Source of the DNA: a bacterium
GTDB lineage: Bacteria; Krumholzibacteriota; Krumholzibacteriia; LZORAL124-64-63
Length of the DNA stretch: 64,000 bases
Assembly: GCA_016719645.1 (NCBI GenBank)
Contig: JADJYS010000012.1
Location: 1-64,000, forward strand
Reading direction: 5' to 3'
Positions 18,964-29,371 of this stretch are shown piece by piece (position 1 is the stretch's first letter; every line of letters starts with the position of its first letter). The notes beneath the pieces are model-generated. The model saw only the letters and a list, made by a program, of their open reading frames with translations, was not told the origin of the DNA and did no database searches. The position numbers and the translations under genes were made by a program.

Positions 18964-20181
18964 ATGTCCATGCCCCTCCCTGGGCGAGTGTGCCGGGTGA
19001 CCCTGCTGTTTCTGGTTTGCCTCGCCGCCACCACCGCCAGCGCCCAACACGCCGTCGGTACGGTCGACATGACGTTCGTCGACCCTGACCGCAATAACCG
19101 GCCCATCGCAGCCGACGTCTACTATCCTGCCGTGTCCGCCGGCCCGGGTCAGACACCCGCGACGCCGCCCGCAGGCGGATTCCCGGCTGTCGTCTTCGGG
19201 CACGGTTACCTCATGCCTGCCTCGGTCTACGCCTGGGTCGGCCAACGTCTGGCTGCGGTCGGCTGCATCACCGCCCTGCCGCGGACCGGCGGCGAGCTTT
19301 TCCCGAGCCATGCCGAATTCGCGCTCGATCTCGCCTTCGTCGGCCGGGCCCTGCGCACGCTGAGCGACAACCCCGACTCTCCTTTCTACGGACGCCTGAA
19401 CGACCTGGCTGCGACGATGGGTCACAGCATGGGCGGCGGTTGTAGTTTGCTGGCCGCCGCCGGCGATCCGATAGTGAGCGCCGTCGCTAACTTCGCTGCT
19501 GCCGAGACCAATCCGTCGGCAGTCGCCGCTTGCGGTCAACTGGCGATCCCGGCTCTTCTGTTCGCCGGCACGAACGACTGCGTCACACCCCCGCCGGACC
19601 ATCAGCTTCCCATGTTCGAAGCCCTGAATGCGGGCTGGCGAACGCTAATCACGCTGACGGGCGCGAGCCACTGCCAATTCGCGGCGAGCAACTTCGCCTG
19701 CTCGCTGGGCGAGTTCTGCACCGCCGACATCACGCGCCAGCAGCAGCAAAACCTCGTCTGGTTGCTCCTTGAACCGTGGGTGCGGGCGGTGCTACTCGGC
19801 GAAGCGGGTGCGGCCGCCGAGTTCCAGACACGGCTCGAAACGACACCGGCCTCGAGTTACCTCCAGGCCGGAGGCCCGACCTCCGCTCCATCGCCTCTCG
19901 GGTCGCGCGACTTCGGTCTGACCGCGGCGCCGAATCCCTTCAACCCGGCGACCGTCCTGACGATTCGGCTCGATCGCGCCGACCTGCCGCGCGTCGTGCT
20001 GTTCGACCTGGCCGGACGCCGGGTCCGCGAACTCTGCCACGAGCGACGCCCGGCAGGCCCGAGCCTCGTGCACTGGGACGGGCGCGATGACGGCGGCCGC
20101 GAGGTGCCTGCCGGCGTTTACCTGGCGCGTTTGGAAGTCGACGGCCATGCCGTGACGACGCAGCTTGCCTTGGTGCGCTAG
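18964..20181 (+). CDS. Secreted alpha/beta hydrolase (dienelactone/PAF-acetylhydrolase-like) with FlgD-like tail
   Basis: The ATG at 18964 has a GGAGG site 6 nt upstream and gives 405 residues. A signal peptide ends at 'TTASA'. The hydrolase core shows 'FPAVVFGHGYLMPAS' (oxyanion region), the nucleophile elbow 'MGHSMGGGCSLLAAA', an acid-bearing 'PALLFAGTNDCVTPP' and His in 'LTGASHCQF'. A C-terminal sorting-type tail ('APNPFNPATVLTIRL', 'DLAGRRVREL', 'VHWDGRDDGGREVPAGVY') closes the protein. It probably hydrolyses an ester or similar bond outside the cell; the substrate is unknown. Confidence 0.87.
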   Translation: MSMPLPGRVCRVTLLFLVCLAATTASAQHAVGTVDMTFVDPDRNNRPIAADVYYPAVSAGPGQTPATPPAGGFPAVVFGHGYLMPASVYAWVGQRLAAVGCITALPRTGGELFPSHAEFALDLAFVGRALRTLSDNPDSPFYGRLNDLAATMGHSMGGGCSLLAAAGDPIVSAVANFAAAETNPSAVAACGQLAIPALLFAGTNDCVTPPPDHQLPMFEALNAGWRTLITLTGASHCQFAASNFACSLGEFCTADITRQQQQNLVWLLLEPWVRAVLLGEAGAAAEFQTRLETTPASSYLQAGGPTSAPSPLGSRDFGLTAAPNPFNPATVLTIRLDRADLPRVVLFDLAGRRVRELCHERRPAGPSLVHWDGRDDGGREVPAGVYLARLEVDGHAVTTQLALVR

Positions 20182-20403
20182 TGCCGGCGGTTCGCAGCGA
20201 TGTTTCCGTGGCCCATGGCGCTCGTGCGCGCAGGTTTCATTGCCGCGCTAGGCTTGCGGTGGCCGCACCTGGCCACGAGACCGGATAGCTGGTGGGCTGC
20301 CGATTCCGCCCACATGGCGGCTGACCTATCGATGGTCGTAGTGCTCATCCTGGTCGTGATGCACCGGCGGTGATTCCGGCGTGGCTGGTGACGACCGATA
20401 CGA
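20182..20403. other. Convergent intergenic gap
   Basis: About 220 bp between the hydrolase and the convergent fusion gene. A 57-codon frame at 20200-20373 has a hydrophobic end ('MVVVLILVVMHRR') but no ribosome site and no known relative, so it is not called as a gene. Confidence 0.4.
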
Positions 20404-21948
20404 TCAACAGAAGGGACCACACCAATAGGTGCAAGCGTGCACCTTCGATCTGGCCGAGACCGGGAAATCTGCCGGCACCCCCAACTCCACCACCTCGCAG
20501 AATGCCTCCTGCAGTACCATGTGGTACTTGTCCTGATCACCGCCCCGATGATTGTTGGCAAACACTGCGATCCCGCCGGGGGCCAGCAACGCAGCGGCCC
20601 CGCGCACCATTCCAGCCCACTCCTTCTCCATCGAGAAAACCCCACCATCCCTGGCCGAAGCAAACACCGGCGGATCACAAACCACCAGATCCCAAGCCCG
20701 ATAGCCGGCCCCCTCGTTCTCCCTCTTTCGCAGTTGCCTCTGCAACCATCCCCGGGCATCTCCTTGCACGAACTTCCCCCGCCCCCCCGCAGCCAACCCG
20801 TTGACCTCGAACTTCACCTTCCCCGTCGCCAGGCAAGCCTTGGCCGTATCCACCGACACCGCCACCTCCGCCCCACCCGCAACCGCCGCCACCGAGAACG
20901 AGCACGTGTACGCGAACAGGTTCGCGCACCGCCGCCCCGCCGCCGCCAACGCCACCCGCCGCCGCGTATCCCGCTGATCCAGGAACAACCCGGTGTGCTG
21001 CGTCTTCGTCAGGTTAATCTCGTAACGCAACCCGTGCTCGCTCACCGTGAACTTCCCGGGCGGCGTCTCCCCCACCGTCACCAGATCCGCGATCAGCCCC
21101 TCCCCGTGGGGATTCCGTCGGTGTACCCGCACCACGCCCCCGCGGCAACCATGGCTCTTCGCCACCATCTCCAGCAACGGCGCTAGCTCCGCCGCCGCCT
21201 CGGCTGCCGTCGCACCCTCGCGATACCACACCGCATCGAACCACGCCCCGTAGACATCAGTCGACGCAGGCACTCCGCCGAGCTCGTCGCGATGCACAGC
21301 GCGGTGTGCGTCCGAGACAGCAGCGATCCAATCCCCCCGCCTCTCGCAACACAGCGCATATCCCAGGACGATCGGCGAAACCGCTGCACCGAACGAATCT
21401 GGCCGCGGCGACCGCAGGGGCGCCGGGATTTCCGGCCACCGCACCTCTGCGCAGTGCAGACACAGCCGCAGCCACGCCGCCCCGCCGTGCTCGACATCCC
21501 CGAGGATGGTCACCCCGCTCGCCGCCGCGTGGCGCCGTACCTGGTGGGTGCGGCCGCGCGCGATCTCGGCCCGGTAGAGCCAGCCCTTCCCGGCCGGACC
21601 CAGCCGCCGGAACTCGGTGCGCGCCGCCTTCCCGTCGAGCACGTCGTCCCGCACCCACGCCGATCCCAATCCGGCCGCCTCCGAGTCGCGGTCCGACAGG
21701 AACTCGTAAACCTTCCGCGCCCCGCCCTCTTCGTGGATCCTCTGCGCCCGCGCCGACGCAGCAGCATCCCGCGCCAACAACAACACCCCGCTGGTCTCCC
21801 GATCCAGCCGCGACACCACGTGCGTCTTCAGCCCCAGGTGCAACTCCAGCCACTCGACCGCGCCCAGTTCCCCCGGTCGCGGCGCATGGGTGGCCATGCC
21901 CACGGGCTTGTCCACGACCAACCAGTGTTCGTCCTGATAGAGGATCAT
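20404..21948 (-). CDS. Fusion of an RluA-type pseudouridine synthase and an RlmI-like 23S rRNA methyltransferase
   Basis: The 514-residue protein has two enzyme halves. Residues about 1-225 are a pseudouridine synthase of the RluA/RsuA superfamily: 'LVVDKPVGMATHAP', catalytic Asp49 in 'VVSRLDRETSGVLLLARD' and 'RAEIARGRTHQVRRH'. Residues about 245-514 are a class I SAM methyltransferase of the RlmI/YccW type: 'NLTKTQHTGLFLDQRDTR', motif I 'LFAYTCSFSVAAVAGGAEV', motif IV 'DLVVCDPPVFA' and 'LAPGGIAVFANN'. Both halves look complete, suggesting one polypeptide that isomerises a uridine and methylates a nearby base in rRNA; that coupling is inference. It is a stand-alone gene. Confidence 0.88.
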   Translation of the reverse strand: MILYQDEHWLVVDKPVGMATHAPRPGELGAVEWLELHLGLKTHVVSRLDRETSGVLLLARDAAASARAQRIHEEGGARKVYEFLSDRDSEAAGLGSAWVRDDVLDGKAARTEFRRLGPAGKGWLYRAEIARGRTHQVRRHAAASGVTILGDVEHGGAAWLRLCLHCAEVRWPEIPAPLRSPRPDSFGAAVSPIVLGYALCCERRGDWIAAVSDAHRAVHRDELGGVPASTDVYGAWFDAVWYREGATAAEAAAELAPLLEMVAKSHGCRGGVVRVHRRNPHGEGLIADLVTVGETPPGKFTVSEHGLRYEINLTKTQHTGLFLDQRDTRRRVALAAAGRRCANLFAYTCSFSVAAVAGGAEVAVSVDTAKACLATGKVKFEVNGLAAGGRGKFVQGDARGWLQRQLRKRENEGAGYRAWDLVVCDPPVFASARDGGVFSMEKEWAGMVRGAAALLAPGGIAVFANNHRGGDQDKYHMVLQEAFCEVVELGVPADFPVSARSKVHACTYWCGPFC

Positions 21949-22021
21949 CGCCGACCGCCGTTGGAAGTTCGTGATTGTGACTGAACGAGCATGATATCTC
22001 CAAGTCGAGCATCTTGTCTGA

Positions 22022-22884
22022 TCATGGCAGCAGCGCCTCGATGCGCGGCCGCAGATCTCCGATCACTGCTTCGAAAGGCGGTAAATCCGTGACCAGCGGT
22101 CCCAGCCACTGTTCCCAGGTACCTCTCACATGCTCGAGCGATGGCGCCTGGAAGAAATCCGCCGGTCCGTCGAAGGACACGTCGCGAACGGCGCACTTCG
22201 CCCGCAACAGCGCGCCGAATCCAGCGAGATCCATCTGTTCCCCATAAGTGCCGAACAAACGCCACAGATCGTAGTAATCTCGGGCACGCGATCGACTCCA
22301 GCCCCGCTCCCGTAGCAACCGGGCGTGCTGGAGGATCGCCCTCAGCTTTTCCGCGACGATCTCCTCCAGGGCGTAGACCTGGACGTCGGCCTGCATCGGT
22401 TCCCCGTATCCGTGCAGGATCGCGCGTCGGGTGATCGGACGCAGGACGGGTTCGTCCATCGTGATCTCGATCATGACGCGCGTGGTAGGCTCTTTCTGCC
22501 ACGGTAGCCGAGCTCGGACCGTGAAGGCTTCCTGCCCCCGGGATGAGGATCGCGTTCCGTATACCGGCGGCAATCGATGTCCACGGGGGCATACTCGTCG
22601 AGAAGTCCCGTCGCGGCCTCGCATGCCGCCTGATCGCCGTCGCCAACGCCTCGCCGGTCGGGCAACCAACCAGGCCCGAAAAATCCAGATCCTCGGAAAC
22701 CGGTACTCCCGAAATAGCATTTCTTCAGGGCGGTCCCACCCTTGAACACCAGCGATTCCCGCAACGGCGCCACGCGACCGATGCCGGCCAGGATCCACGA
22801 AAGCAGGTAGTCCCGCTCGATAGCCTCCCACGGCCTTCCAGTCTGATGACGCGCTTCCAAGAGCCTGGTGCGCAGCGCCTTCAA
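22022..22884 (-). CDS. abiEii: AbiEii-type nucleotidyltransferase toxin (type IV TA), four frame breaks
   Basis: AbiEii toxins are nucleotidyltransferases (NTase fold) that inactivate RNA targets in abortive infection. The start is a TTG at 22884 overlapping the stop of the antitoxin gene (TTGA). Motifs: 'ESLVFKGGTALKKCYF' and, after restoring single G/T bases at about 22712, 22702, 22626 and 22541, 'EYRFSEDLDFSG', 'YAPVDIDCRRY' and 'RVMIEITMDEPVLRP'. The C-terminal helical region has 'ALEEIVAEKLRAILQ' and 'RARDYYDLWRL', typical of the family. The corrected length is 288 residues, normal for AbiEii. All four breaks are single missing bases in homopolymers, so the gene is probably intact in the organism. 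Confidence 0.83.
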
Positions 22885-23720
22885 GACTGGATCCTCCCCG
22901 GCAGATTGACCTGGATCATCCAGCGTCGGTCGCACGGGCCCCGGCGGGGCCCGGTCGGATCCAACTTCCGGTATCCCTTGACAGGCACGCTCACCAATCG
23001 ATCGAGGCGCGAGGCATCCACGCCCAGATGTTCGAGCACCCACCCCAATCGCTTGACCGTGACCCCGTCCAGCCTGATCGCGTACTCGATGATCTTCTCC
23101 AGTTCCATCGCGGCCGACCGCACCTCGAACGCCTGCAGGACTTCCGCAAAATCGCCGCAATGTTGCGGCCTCGCCAGACCATCGAGCAACGTCCGTTCCG
23201 GATCGGTGATCGTGACGCGGGCTTCACCGATCCAGACCTGCTGCGTCCCGAAGAACCGCTCAGCTCCGACCCGGATGAACTCGTAGGCCGTCCCGTTCAC
23301 CATGTAGCCGTCTACGCTCCCGTCGGCACGGGCACCTCGCATCCTGGGCGCGGAGCCATCGGTCGTCGTGAGCACGAACACCTGGCGCGGCGTCTGCTGG
23401 GTCAGGCCGTGGTGATGCATCGCCGACCAATGGGAAACCGCTGCCGGTTCGACAAGGGCCATGGCGACTTCGAACTCATGGACGGGAGCGACTCCAGGAA
23501 CCGTGGCTGTCAACGCATAGAGACCGCGGCGCAGGGGAACGATCCACCTGTTGCGCCGCAGATGGTGCAGCGCCTCCAAGAGATAGTCGTCCTTCAGGCC
23601 GACCTGAGCGGCCATGTCCCTGGCCCTTGCCGTGGAAAAGATGCGATCTCCCGACTCGGCCAGCAGACGCACCAAGTCGATCCCTACAGCAGTCCTTTTT
23701 ATCTTATTATCGGCAAACAT
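22881..23720 (-). CDS. abiEi: AbiEi-type antitoxin / transcriptional regulator
   Basis: This 279-residue protein has an N-terminal winged helix-turn-helix (about residues 10-75: 'STARARDMAAQVGLKDDYLLEALHHLRR', then 'WIVPLRRGLYAL'). The AbiEi antitoxin domain follows: 'FEVAMALVEPAAVSHWSAMHHHGL', 'VFVLTT', 'VGAERFFGTQQVWIGEARVTITDPERTLLDGL', and a C-terminal repair-like helical part. (Stretches are quoted piecewise from the visible frame.) AbiEi proteins bind inverted repeats in their own promoter and neutralise AbiEii without touching it. Such an inverted repeat and a near-consensus promoter lie just upstream (23730-23795). The stop overlaps the toxin start. Confidence 0.87.
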   Translation of the reverse strand: MFADNKIKRTAVGIDLVRLLAESGDRIFSTARARDMAAQVGLKDDYLLEALHHLRRNRWIVPLRRGLYALTATVPGVAPVHEFEVAMALVEPAAVSHWSAMHHHGLTQQTPRQVFVLTTTDGSAPRMRGARADGSVDGYMVNGTAYEFIRVGAERFFGTQQVWIGEARVTITDPERTLLDGLARPQHCGDFAEVLQAFEVRSAAMELEKIIEYAIRLDGVTVKRLGWVLEHLGVDASRLDRLVSVPVKGYRKLDPTGPRRGPCDRRWMIQVNLPGRIQS

Positions 23721-23729
23721 AGGATGAAC

Positions 23730-23786
23730 TCCAATTTAAGCCAGAACCGGTCTATTTATATTAGCTATTCTATGTCATAAATTGGA
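23730..23786. promoter_or_regulatory. Inverted repeat overlapping the abiE promoter (candidate AbiEi operator)
   Basis: TCCAATTTA (23730-23738) and TAAATTGGA (23778-23786) are perfect 9-bp inverted copies that bracket the -10 element and the start of the transcript. AbiEi antitoxins are known to autorepress through inverted repeats, so this is a candidate operator; the assignment is inferred from position. Confidence 0.5.
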
Positions 23787-23795
23787 TGATGTCAA
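23767..23795 (-). promoter_or_regulatory. Sigma70-type promoter of the abiE operon
   Basis: On the minus strand TTGACA (23795-23790), a 17-nt spacer and TAGAAT (23772-23767) form a near-perfect housekeeping promoter, 47 bp ahead of the abiEi ATG. It lies in an unusually AT-rich patch. Confidence 0.7.
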
Positions 23796-23891
23796 ATATA
23801 TGCCATTGATAATATTCGATCTATCGAGCACTACTGCCGCTCGACGATCCACCACATCATCGCAGCAGCCTGGGTCTGCGATCTTGCCCGG

Positions 23892-24533
23892 ATGCCCCAC
23901 CTGACCGACCATGCCCCCATGCTCGACCTCACGCTCACCGCCCTGGTAGCCGTCGCTTGGTACGCCCTCCATTCCTTGCTCATCGCTCCCCGCATCGAAG
24001 CGTGGCTGAAGCACCGACTCGGCAGACGCGCCATCTGGTACCGCCTCGCTTACAACCTTGTCGCCACCGTCACCCTGATAACCGCGCTCCTCTTCTTCCA
24101 CCGCGCCCCCACCACCCCCCTCTGGCGCTGGCACGGCCTCTGGCAGCTCCCCCGTGCGGCGCTGCTGGCCGCCGCCGCCTGGCTAGCCTGGCAGGGCGCC
24201 CGCGCCCACGACAACGCCGTCTTCCTGGGCCTGCGCCAGCTCCGCGACGCCCGCACCGGCACCACTCCCGAACCGCCGCCCCGACTCTCCACCGGCGGCA
24301 TCCTGGGCCTCGTGCGCCACCCCTGGTACGCCGCCGGCATCCTCCTGCTGCTCGCGATCCGCGACTTCACCACGACGAACGTGGTCTGGCGGGCCGTTTT
24401 CGTGCTATACCTGCTGCTGGGCGCCTGGCTGGAGGAGCGCAAGCTGCTGCAGGTCTTCGGCGACGACTACGCCGCCTACCGGCGCGAGGTGCCGGCCTTC
24501 TTCCCACGCCCGCACCGTCGCCGCCCCCGCTGA
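23892..24533 (+). CDS. NnrU/ICMT-like integral membrane protein (possible methyltransferase)
   Basis: This 213-residue protein has about five or six hydrophobic helices, then the C-terminal signature of the isoprenylcysteine-methyltransferase / NnrU / MddA superfamily: 'GILGLVRHPWYAAGIL' (SAM-binding 'RHPWY'), 'LEERKLLQVFGDDYAAYRREVPAFFP'-type ending seen in pieces 'GDDYAAYRREVPAFF'. Members methylate small thiols or prenylcysteines at the membrane, and NnrU relatives occur in nitrogen-oxide metabolism. The substrate cannot be told. A second start (MLDLTL, 23919) is possible. It ends 9 bp before the aldehyde dehydrogenase gene. Confidence 0.8.
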   Translation: MPHLTDHAPMLDLTLTALVAVAWYALHSLLIAPRIEAWLKHRLGRRAIWYRLAYNLVATVTLITALLFFHRAPTTPLWRWHGLWQLPRAALLAAAAWLAWQGARAHDNAVFLGLRQLRDARTGTTPEPPPRLSTGGILGLVRHPWYAAGILLLLAIRDFTTTNVVWRAVFVLYLLLGAWLEERKLLQVFGDDYAAYRREVPAFFPRPHRRRPR

Positions 24534-24542
24534 AGGAGCACG

Positions 24543-25990
<1,448 letters not shown>

Positions 25991-25994
<4 letters not shown>

Positions 25995-26619
25995 GGTTCC
26001 GGTCCATCCTGTTCCTGGCGGCCCTGGCGCGGCGATGGCCGGCTGCGGCGACAAGGCCAAGCAAGAAGCTCCCGCCGCCCAGCAGCCCCCCGCGGCGACG
26101 GCCGCCGCCTCCGACCACGCCGCCGAGCTGGCCGCCTGCCGCACGGCCGTCGACCGGCTGGGCCAGACCCTTCGCGGCGCCCTGCAGGAGGCCATCGCGG
26201 CGAACGGCGCCATCGGCGCCCTGGAGGTCTGCAACATCGAGGCCCTGCCCCTGACCAAGACGATCAGCACCGAGGAGGGCGTGATCATCGCGCGCACCAG
26301 CCTGCGCGTGCGCAACCCCGCCAACGCGCCGGACGAGTGGGAGCAGGCCCGCCTCGCGGAGTTCGCAACGCGCAAGGCGGCCGGCGAGGACCTCGGCGCG
26401 ATGGAGGTCTGGGAGGTCGTCGACGACGCCGCGGGCCACAAGACCTTCCGCTACCTGAAGGCCATCGGCACCGCGCCGATGTGCCTGCAGTGCCACGGCG
26501 GCGAGCTGGCGGCGGACGTGGCCGCGGCCGTGAAGAAGCTGTACCCGGACGACGCCGCGACCGGCTTCGCCGTCGGCGACCTGCGCGGCGCCTTCACCGT
26601 CAGCAAGCCGCTGAGCTGA
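25991..26619 (+). CDS. DUF3365 (Tll0287-like) heme-binding lipoprotein, one frame break
   Basis: The ATG at 25991 overlaps the aldehyde dehydrogenase stop. The signal frame ('MRFRSILFLAALA') and the body ('AMAGCGDKAKQE') are out of phase; one extra G near 26031 joins them into a perfect lipobox (MAGC) and a 209-residue protein. The body contains 'LEVCNIEALPLTK', 'VIIARTSLRVRNPANAPDEWE', 'FRYLKAIGTAPMCLQCHGG' and 'GFAVGDLRGAFTVSKPL', the DUF3365/Tll0287 domain, with one CxxCH heme c site. Family members are periplasmic heme or redox sensors, sometimes fused to kinases. Here it is a free lipoprotein, perhaps an electron carrier. Confidence 0.85.
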
Positions 26620-26620
26620 G

Positions 26621-27691
26621 ATGGGAACCATGGACCGCGACCGCTTCCAGAAGATCTTCCTGCTGCTGCTGGTGATCGCCGTCACCGCGCTGTTCGGGCG
26701 CATGCTGAAGTCCTTCCTGATGTCCATCCTGCTGGCGGCGATCTTCTCGGGCCTGGCCCACCCCGTCTACCGGCGGCTGCTGCGGCGGCTACGCGGGCGG
26801 CGGGCGCTGGCCTCGGTCGTGACCCTGACGCTGCTGGTGCTGCTGATCGTGCTGCCCCTGGGCGCGGTGCTGGGGGTGGTGGCCGCGCAGGCCCTGCGGG
26901 TGAGCGAGACGGCCATCCCCTGGGTCCAGCAGCGGCTGACCGAGCCCGGCGCCCTGGACCGCCTGCTCGCCGCGCTGCCCTTCCAGGAGCAGCTCGCGCC
27001 CTACCGCGAGCAGCTGCTGACCAAGGCCGGAGAGACCGCCGGCTCGGCCGGCGCGCTGCTGTTCCAGAGCGTCAGCGCCATGACGCGTGGCACCTTCCGC
27101 GTCCTGTTCCAGTTCTTCGTCATGCTGTACTGCATGTTCTTCTTCCTGATGGACGGCGGCGCGCTGCTGCGCCGCGTGCTCTGGTACCTGCCGCTGCGCG
27201 AGGAGGACGAGCGCCGGCTGCTGGAGCGCTTCACCTCGGTCACCCGCGCCACGCTCAAGGGCACGCTGCTGATCGGGGTCGCGCAGGGCGTCCTGGCCGG
27301 CCTGGCCTTCGCCGTCGCGGGCATCGAGGGCGCCGTCTTCTGGGGCACGGTCATGATCGTGATGTCGGTGATCCCGGGCGTGGGCACGGGCCTGGTCTGG
27401 GTGCCGGCCGCGCTGGTGCTGCTGGCGACCGGCGAGACGGCCCGCGGGCTGCTGTTGGCGGCGTTCTGCGGCCTGGTGGTCGGCAGCATCGACAACCTGC
27501 TGCGCCCGCGCCTGGTCGGCCGCGACACCAAGATGCACGAGCTGCTGATCTTCTTCGGGACCGTCGGCGGCCTGCTGCTGTTCGGAGCCCCGGGGTTCAT
27601 CGTCGGGCCCATCGTGGCCGGCCTGTTCGTGTCGGTCTGGGACATCTACGGCACGGCCTTCCGCGCCGACCTGCCCGGCGCGCAGCTCTGA
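26621..27691 (+). CDS. AI-2E family (PerM/YdiK-like) membrane permease
   Basis: The 356-residue protein has the eight-helix pattern of the AI-2E exporter superfamily. An N-terminal pair of helices is followed by 'ILLAAIFSGLAHPVYRRL', a long amphipathic middle (about 95-150), 'FFVMLYCMFFFLMDGG', 'GTLLIGVAQGVLAGLAFAVA' and 'MSVIPGVGTGLVWVPAALVL'. The family signature 'DNLLRPRLVGRDTKMHELLIFF' is seen as 'IDNLLRPRLVGRD'. Members export autoinducer-2 or act as Na+/H+ antiporters, so the name does not fix the substrate. It starts 2 bp after the heme lipoprotein stop. Confidence 0.87.
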   Translation: MGTMDRDRFQKIFLLLLVIAVTALFGRMLKSFLMSILLAAIFSGLAHPVYRRLLRRLRGRRALASVVTLTLLVLLIVLPLGAVLGVVAAQALRVSETAIPWVQQRLTEPGALDRLLAALPFQEQLAPYREQLLTKAGETAGSAGALLFQSVSAMTRGTFRVLFQFFVMLYCMFFFLMDGGALLRRVLWYLPLREEDERRLLERFTSVTRATLKGTLLIGVAQGVLAGLAFAVAGIEGAVFWGTVMIVMSVIPGVGTGLVWVPAALVLLATGETARGLLLAAFCGLVVGSIDNLLRPRLVGRDTKMHELLIFFGTVGGLLLFGAPGFIVGPIVAGLFVSVWDIYGTAFRADLPGAQL

Positions 27692-27794
27692 TCCCGGCCG
27701 GGAACCGCACCCCCGCCCCGGTTGTTGGAGCCGCCTGGAATCGAGATTCCGGGCCCGGCGGCGCCGGGTCCCACCCCTGACAAGGAGCCCCGTC

Positions 27795-28690
27795 ATGATC
27801 CGCCCCTGACGACAAAACCCTGGCTCGCGAGCCTGGCCCTGGTGGCCCTGGCGCTCACCCTCTCGGTCTCGGTCGCCCTGGCCGACGACGGCAAGACCGT
27901 CCAGGTCCGCACCATCGTCCTGTAGGACGACGACGCCGCCGGCGACGATCACAACCTGCGGGTCGAGGTGAAGAAGGAAGACGGCAAGACCCACCTGAAG
28001 GTCTGGAAGCTCGAGGACGGCAAGGAGGTCCTGGTCGAGGACCGCGAGGTCGGCGACGACGAGGCCCTGAAGCTCGACGGCCACCGGATCATCGTCATGG
28101 ACGACGAGGACCTCGCCCTCGGCGACGGCGCCCACTGGACGATGGCCGGCGACGACGACGCGACCTGGACCATGGCCGCCGGCGGCGCCTGGCTGGGCGT
28201 GCAGGTGCGCGAGCTGGGCGAGCAGCTCGGCGCCTACTTCGGCGCCAAGGACGGCGGCGCCCTGGTCGAGTCCGTGGTCGAGGACTCGCCGGCGCAGAAG
28301 GCCGGCTTCCAGGCCGGCGACGTCATCCTCGCTCTGGACGGCGAGCCGGTCGCCGACCCCGACGACGTCATCACGACCGTGCGCGGCAAGGAGAAGGGCG
28401 ACACGATCGAGGCCAAGGTCCTGCGCAAGGGCAAGGAGATGACGCTCAAGGCCGAGCTGGCCGAGCGCGAGGACGGCCCCGCGGTGGTCCGCGCCCTGGG
28501 CAAGACGCCGCACGAGCTGCTGCTGCGCAAGTACCGCTCCGGCGGCCCCGAGCACGAGGAGATGATGCGCCTGCGCCGCGAACTGGCGCCCGGGATGCCC
28601 GGCGAGGAGATCCAGAACCTGCACGCCGACATCGCTGAACTGCGCGCGATGATCGACGAGCTGCGCGAGAAGATGGCCCAGCAGAAGTGA
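27795..28690 (+). CDS. Exported PDZ-domain protein, one frame break and one in-frame TAG
   Basis: The ATG at 27795 has an AAGGAG site. One C is missing from the CCCC at 27803-27806; with it the reading is 'MIRPLTTKPWLASLALV', a signal peptide ending 'SVALA'. A TAG at 27923-27925 then interrupts 'TVQVRTIVL' before 'DDDAAGDDHNLRVEVKKED', in the same frame. After an acidic segment comes a PDZ domain (about residues 130-215: 'GAWLGVQVRELGEQLG', 'ALVESVVEDSPAQKAGFQ', 'GDVILALDGEPVADPDDV') and a coiled-coil end. PDZ domains bind C-termini of misfolded envelope proteins; no protease domain is attached. 298 codons as restored. Confidence 0.78.
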
Positions 28691-28798
28691 CGGCGCGCGC
28701 TCCCGGCCGCCGGGAGCGCCCACCCATCGAAGGCCGAGCCGCGCGGCGGCGTCCCTCCCCGGGGTCGCCGCCGCGGCGCGACGGGAGGCGCGGAGCCG

Positions 28799-29371
28799 AT
28801 GCCCTGGCTGCACGAGCGCTTGCGCGGGGACCGTCGCCGCTGGCCGCTGAGCGGCCTCGCCGCGCTCGCGCTGCTCTGGTGCGGCGGCCAGCTCGCCGCC
28901 GACCTCTACCCCCGCGGCCGCCTGCGCCCGCCGCCCCCCCCGCGGCGGCCGATCTCGTTCCTGGCCGTGCTGCCCCCGCTGGAGGTCGTGCCGGACGGGA
29001 CCGCCTCGCCGGCGCCGCCGCCCCCTGCGATCCCGGCCCCGCGACCCGCCGCCGCGCCGAGCTTCTGGGACAACCTGGTGATCGTCCCCGACGACGCCCT
29101 GCTCGCCCCGGCGCCCGTCGCGCCGCCGCCGCCCCTGCTCACCGACGCGCGCCTCTCCTGGTGGACCCTGCCGGCCGACACCTCGCGCGCCTCCCTGCTG
29201 CGCGCCTCGGCGCTGCTGCAGGGGAGCGGGTTCGCGGACTGGAAGCGGTGGGGCGCGGCCCTGAACCACGGCTGGCGCGCGGGCAACCACGAGGCCCGCA
29301 AGCGCACGATCTTCGGGGAGGATTGGCTGGAGGCGCAGCCGTTGAAGGAAGAGCCGGCTCAGCGGCGGTGA
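28799..29371 (+). CDS. Hypothetical Pro-rich protein with one N-terminal membrane anchor
   Basis: Not recognised. The 190-residue frame has a basic start, one hydrophobic segment (LSGLAALALLWCGGQLAADL), and a Pro/Ala-rich linker (about 40-115, runs such as PPPPAIPAPRPAAAP). A conserved-looking C-terminal domain carries several Trp ('FWDNLVIVPDDALL', 'LSWWTLPADTSRASLL', 'FADWKRWGAALNHGW'). The architecture recalls TonB-like or periplasm-spanning proteins, but no family motif supports that. The 3' end overlaps the convergent methyltransferase gene by 13 bp. Confidence 0.6.
   Translation: MPWLHERLRGDRRRWPLSGLAALALLWCGGQLAADLYPRGRLRPPPPPRRPISFLAVLPPLEVVPDGTASPAPPPPAIPAPRPAAAPSFWDNLVIVPDDALLAPAPVAPPPPLLTDARLSWWTLPADTSRASLLRASALLQGSGFADWKRWGAALNHGWRAGNHEARKRTIFGEDWLEAQPLKEEPAQRR

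Noticed and set aside
20200..20373. 57-codon plus-strand frame with a hydrophobic end
   Set aside because: No ribosome site, no family resemblance, and it lies in a convergent gap; not enough to call a gene.
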